From Geotrypetes seraphini (taxonomy: Eukaryota > Chordata > Amphibia > Gymnophiona > Dermophiidae): DNA of 64,000 nucleotides. The translations under genes and the position numbers were made by a program. Below are positions 63,765-64,000 of the stretch, in pieces. Under the pieces are notes generated by a model. That model was not told the origin of the DNA and made no database searches. It saw only the letters and a list, made by a program, of their open reading frames with translations. The stretch spans positions 117,119,380 to 117,183,379 of the forward strand of contig NC_047095.1 in the NCBI RefSeq assembly GCF_902459505.1, read 5' to 3'. Each line of letters starts with the position of its first letter. The stretch's first letter is position 1.

Positions 63765-64000
63765 AGAATGTTCAAGTTTATTATTTTTAATATACCGACC
63801 ATCAACAGGTATCTAGCCGGTTTACAATGCTAAAAAAAAAAAAAAATTAAAATAATACTTATAAAAGGGGGGGGGGGAAGAGTGAACATTAAGGACGTTT
63901 TACAAAGACAAACATGAGTGTGGGGGTTAAAAGGAAAAAAAAAAAGGGGGGAGTAAAGTTACATTGTTCTAATTAATGGGGGGGGAAAAAAAAAGGTGAG
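63765..64000 (-). mobile_element. LINE 3' end, runs off the window
   Basis: 'aagtttattatttttaatataccgac' and 'tagccggtttacaatgc' are a minus-strand LINE 3' UTR. A- and G-runs follow. Confidence 0.55.

Noticed and set aside
1-64000. CRISPR arrays, rRNA genes, bacterial operons
   Set aside because: None present; sequence character is that of a vertebrate nuclear genome.

Overview
The window looks like a repeat-dense, gene-poor piece of a vertebrate nuclear genome, most likely a non-mammalian tetrapod. The mix of CR1, L2-like and L1 LINE fragments, Helitrons, Tigger and hAT MITEs, tRNA-headed SINEs and a MIR-like (CORE-SINE) satellite, together with a TLR11-subfamily Toll-like receptor, points to an amphibian, and caecilians fit best. 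That last step is inference from repeat style, not a database match.

Only two stretches look like host coding sequence under selection. The first is an intact single-exon 952-residue Toll-like receptor of the TLR11 subfamily (closest in my reading to TLR12) on the minus strand at 46968-49826. It has a signal peptide, LRR ectodomain, LRRCT, transmembrane segment and complete TIR domain, but the usual proline of the TIR BB loop is leucine. The second is a TRIM-type RING exon on the minus strand at 31505-31867 with a strong Kozak start and a splice-donor-like end. A decayed paralogue of that exon lies at 25040-25302. No tRNA, rRNA or snRNA gene was seen; tRNA-like sequence occurs only as SINE heads.

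Layout: 1-5.7 kb holds the end of a Tigger-like element, L2-like LINEs and a 55-bp minisatellite. 5.7-19.6 kb holds a Helitron, L2/CR1/L1 fragments and several hAT elements, two of them back to back. 19.6-23.6 kb holds a perfect palindromic retro-insertion, a broken hAT transposase gene and a tandem Penelope-like unit carrying a hammerhead-ribozyme-like fold. 24.3-38.7 kb holds hAT elements, the two TRIM RING copies and nested LINE/DNA-transposon stacks. 39.3-40.2 kb is a 72-bp satellite made from a MIR-like SINE segment. 42.4-46.2 kb is a cluster of foldback and hammerhead-like elements. 47-49.9 kb is the TLR. 50.1-64 kb holds two Helitrons, a three-layer nest (hAT in Tigger in another repeat), a CR1 with a triplicated coding segment, and a hAT inserted in a hAT.

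For at least thirteen DNA elements, 8-bp hAT duplications, TA duplications or Helitron A/T insertion junctions can be read directly, giving exact boundaries and relative ages. The most unusual signal is the recurrence of hammerhead-like core motifs (CUGANGA, stem II, GAAA, short stem III, UH) in four unrelated short elements, three of which are associated with inverted repeats.
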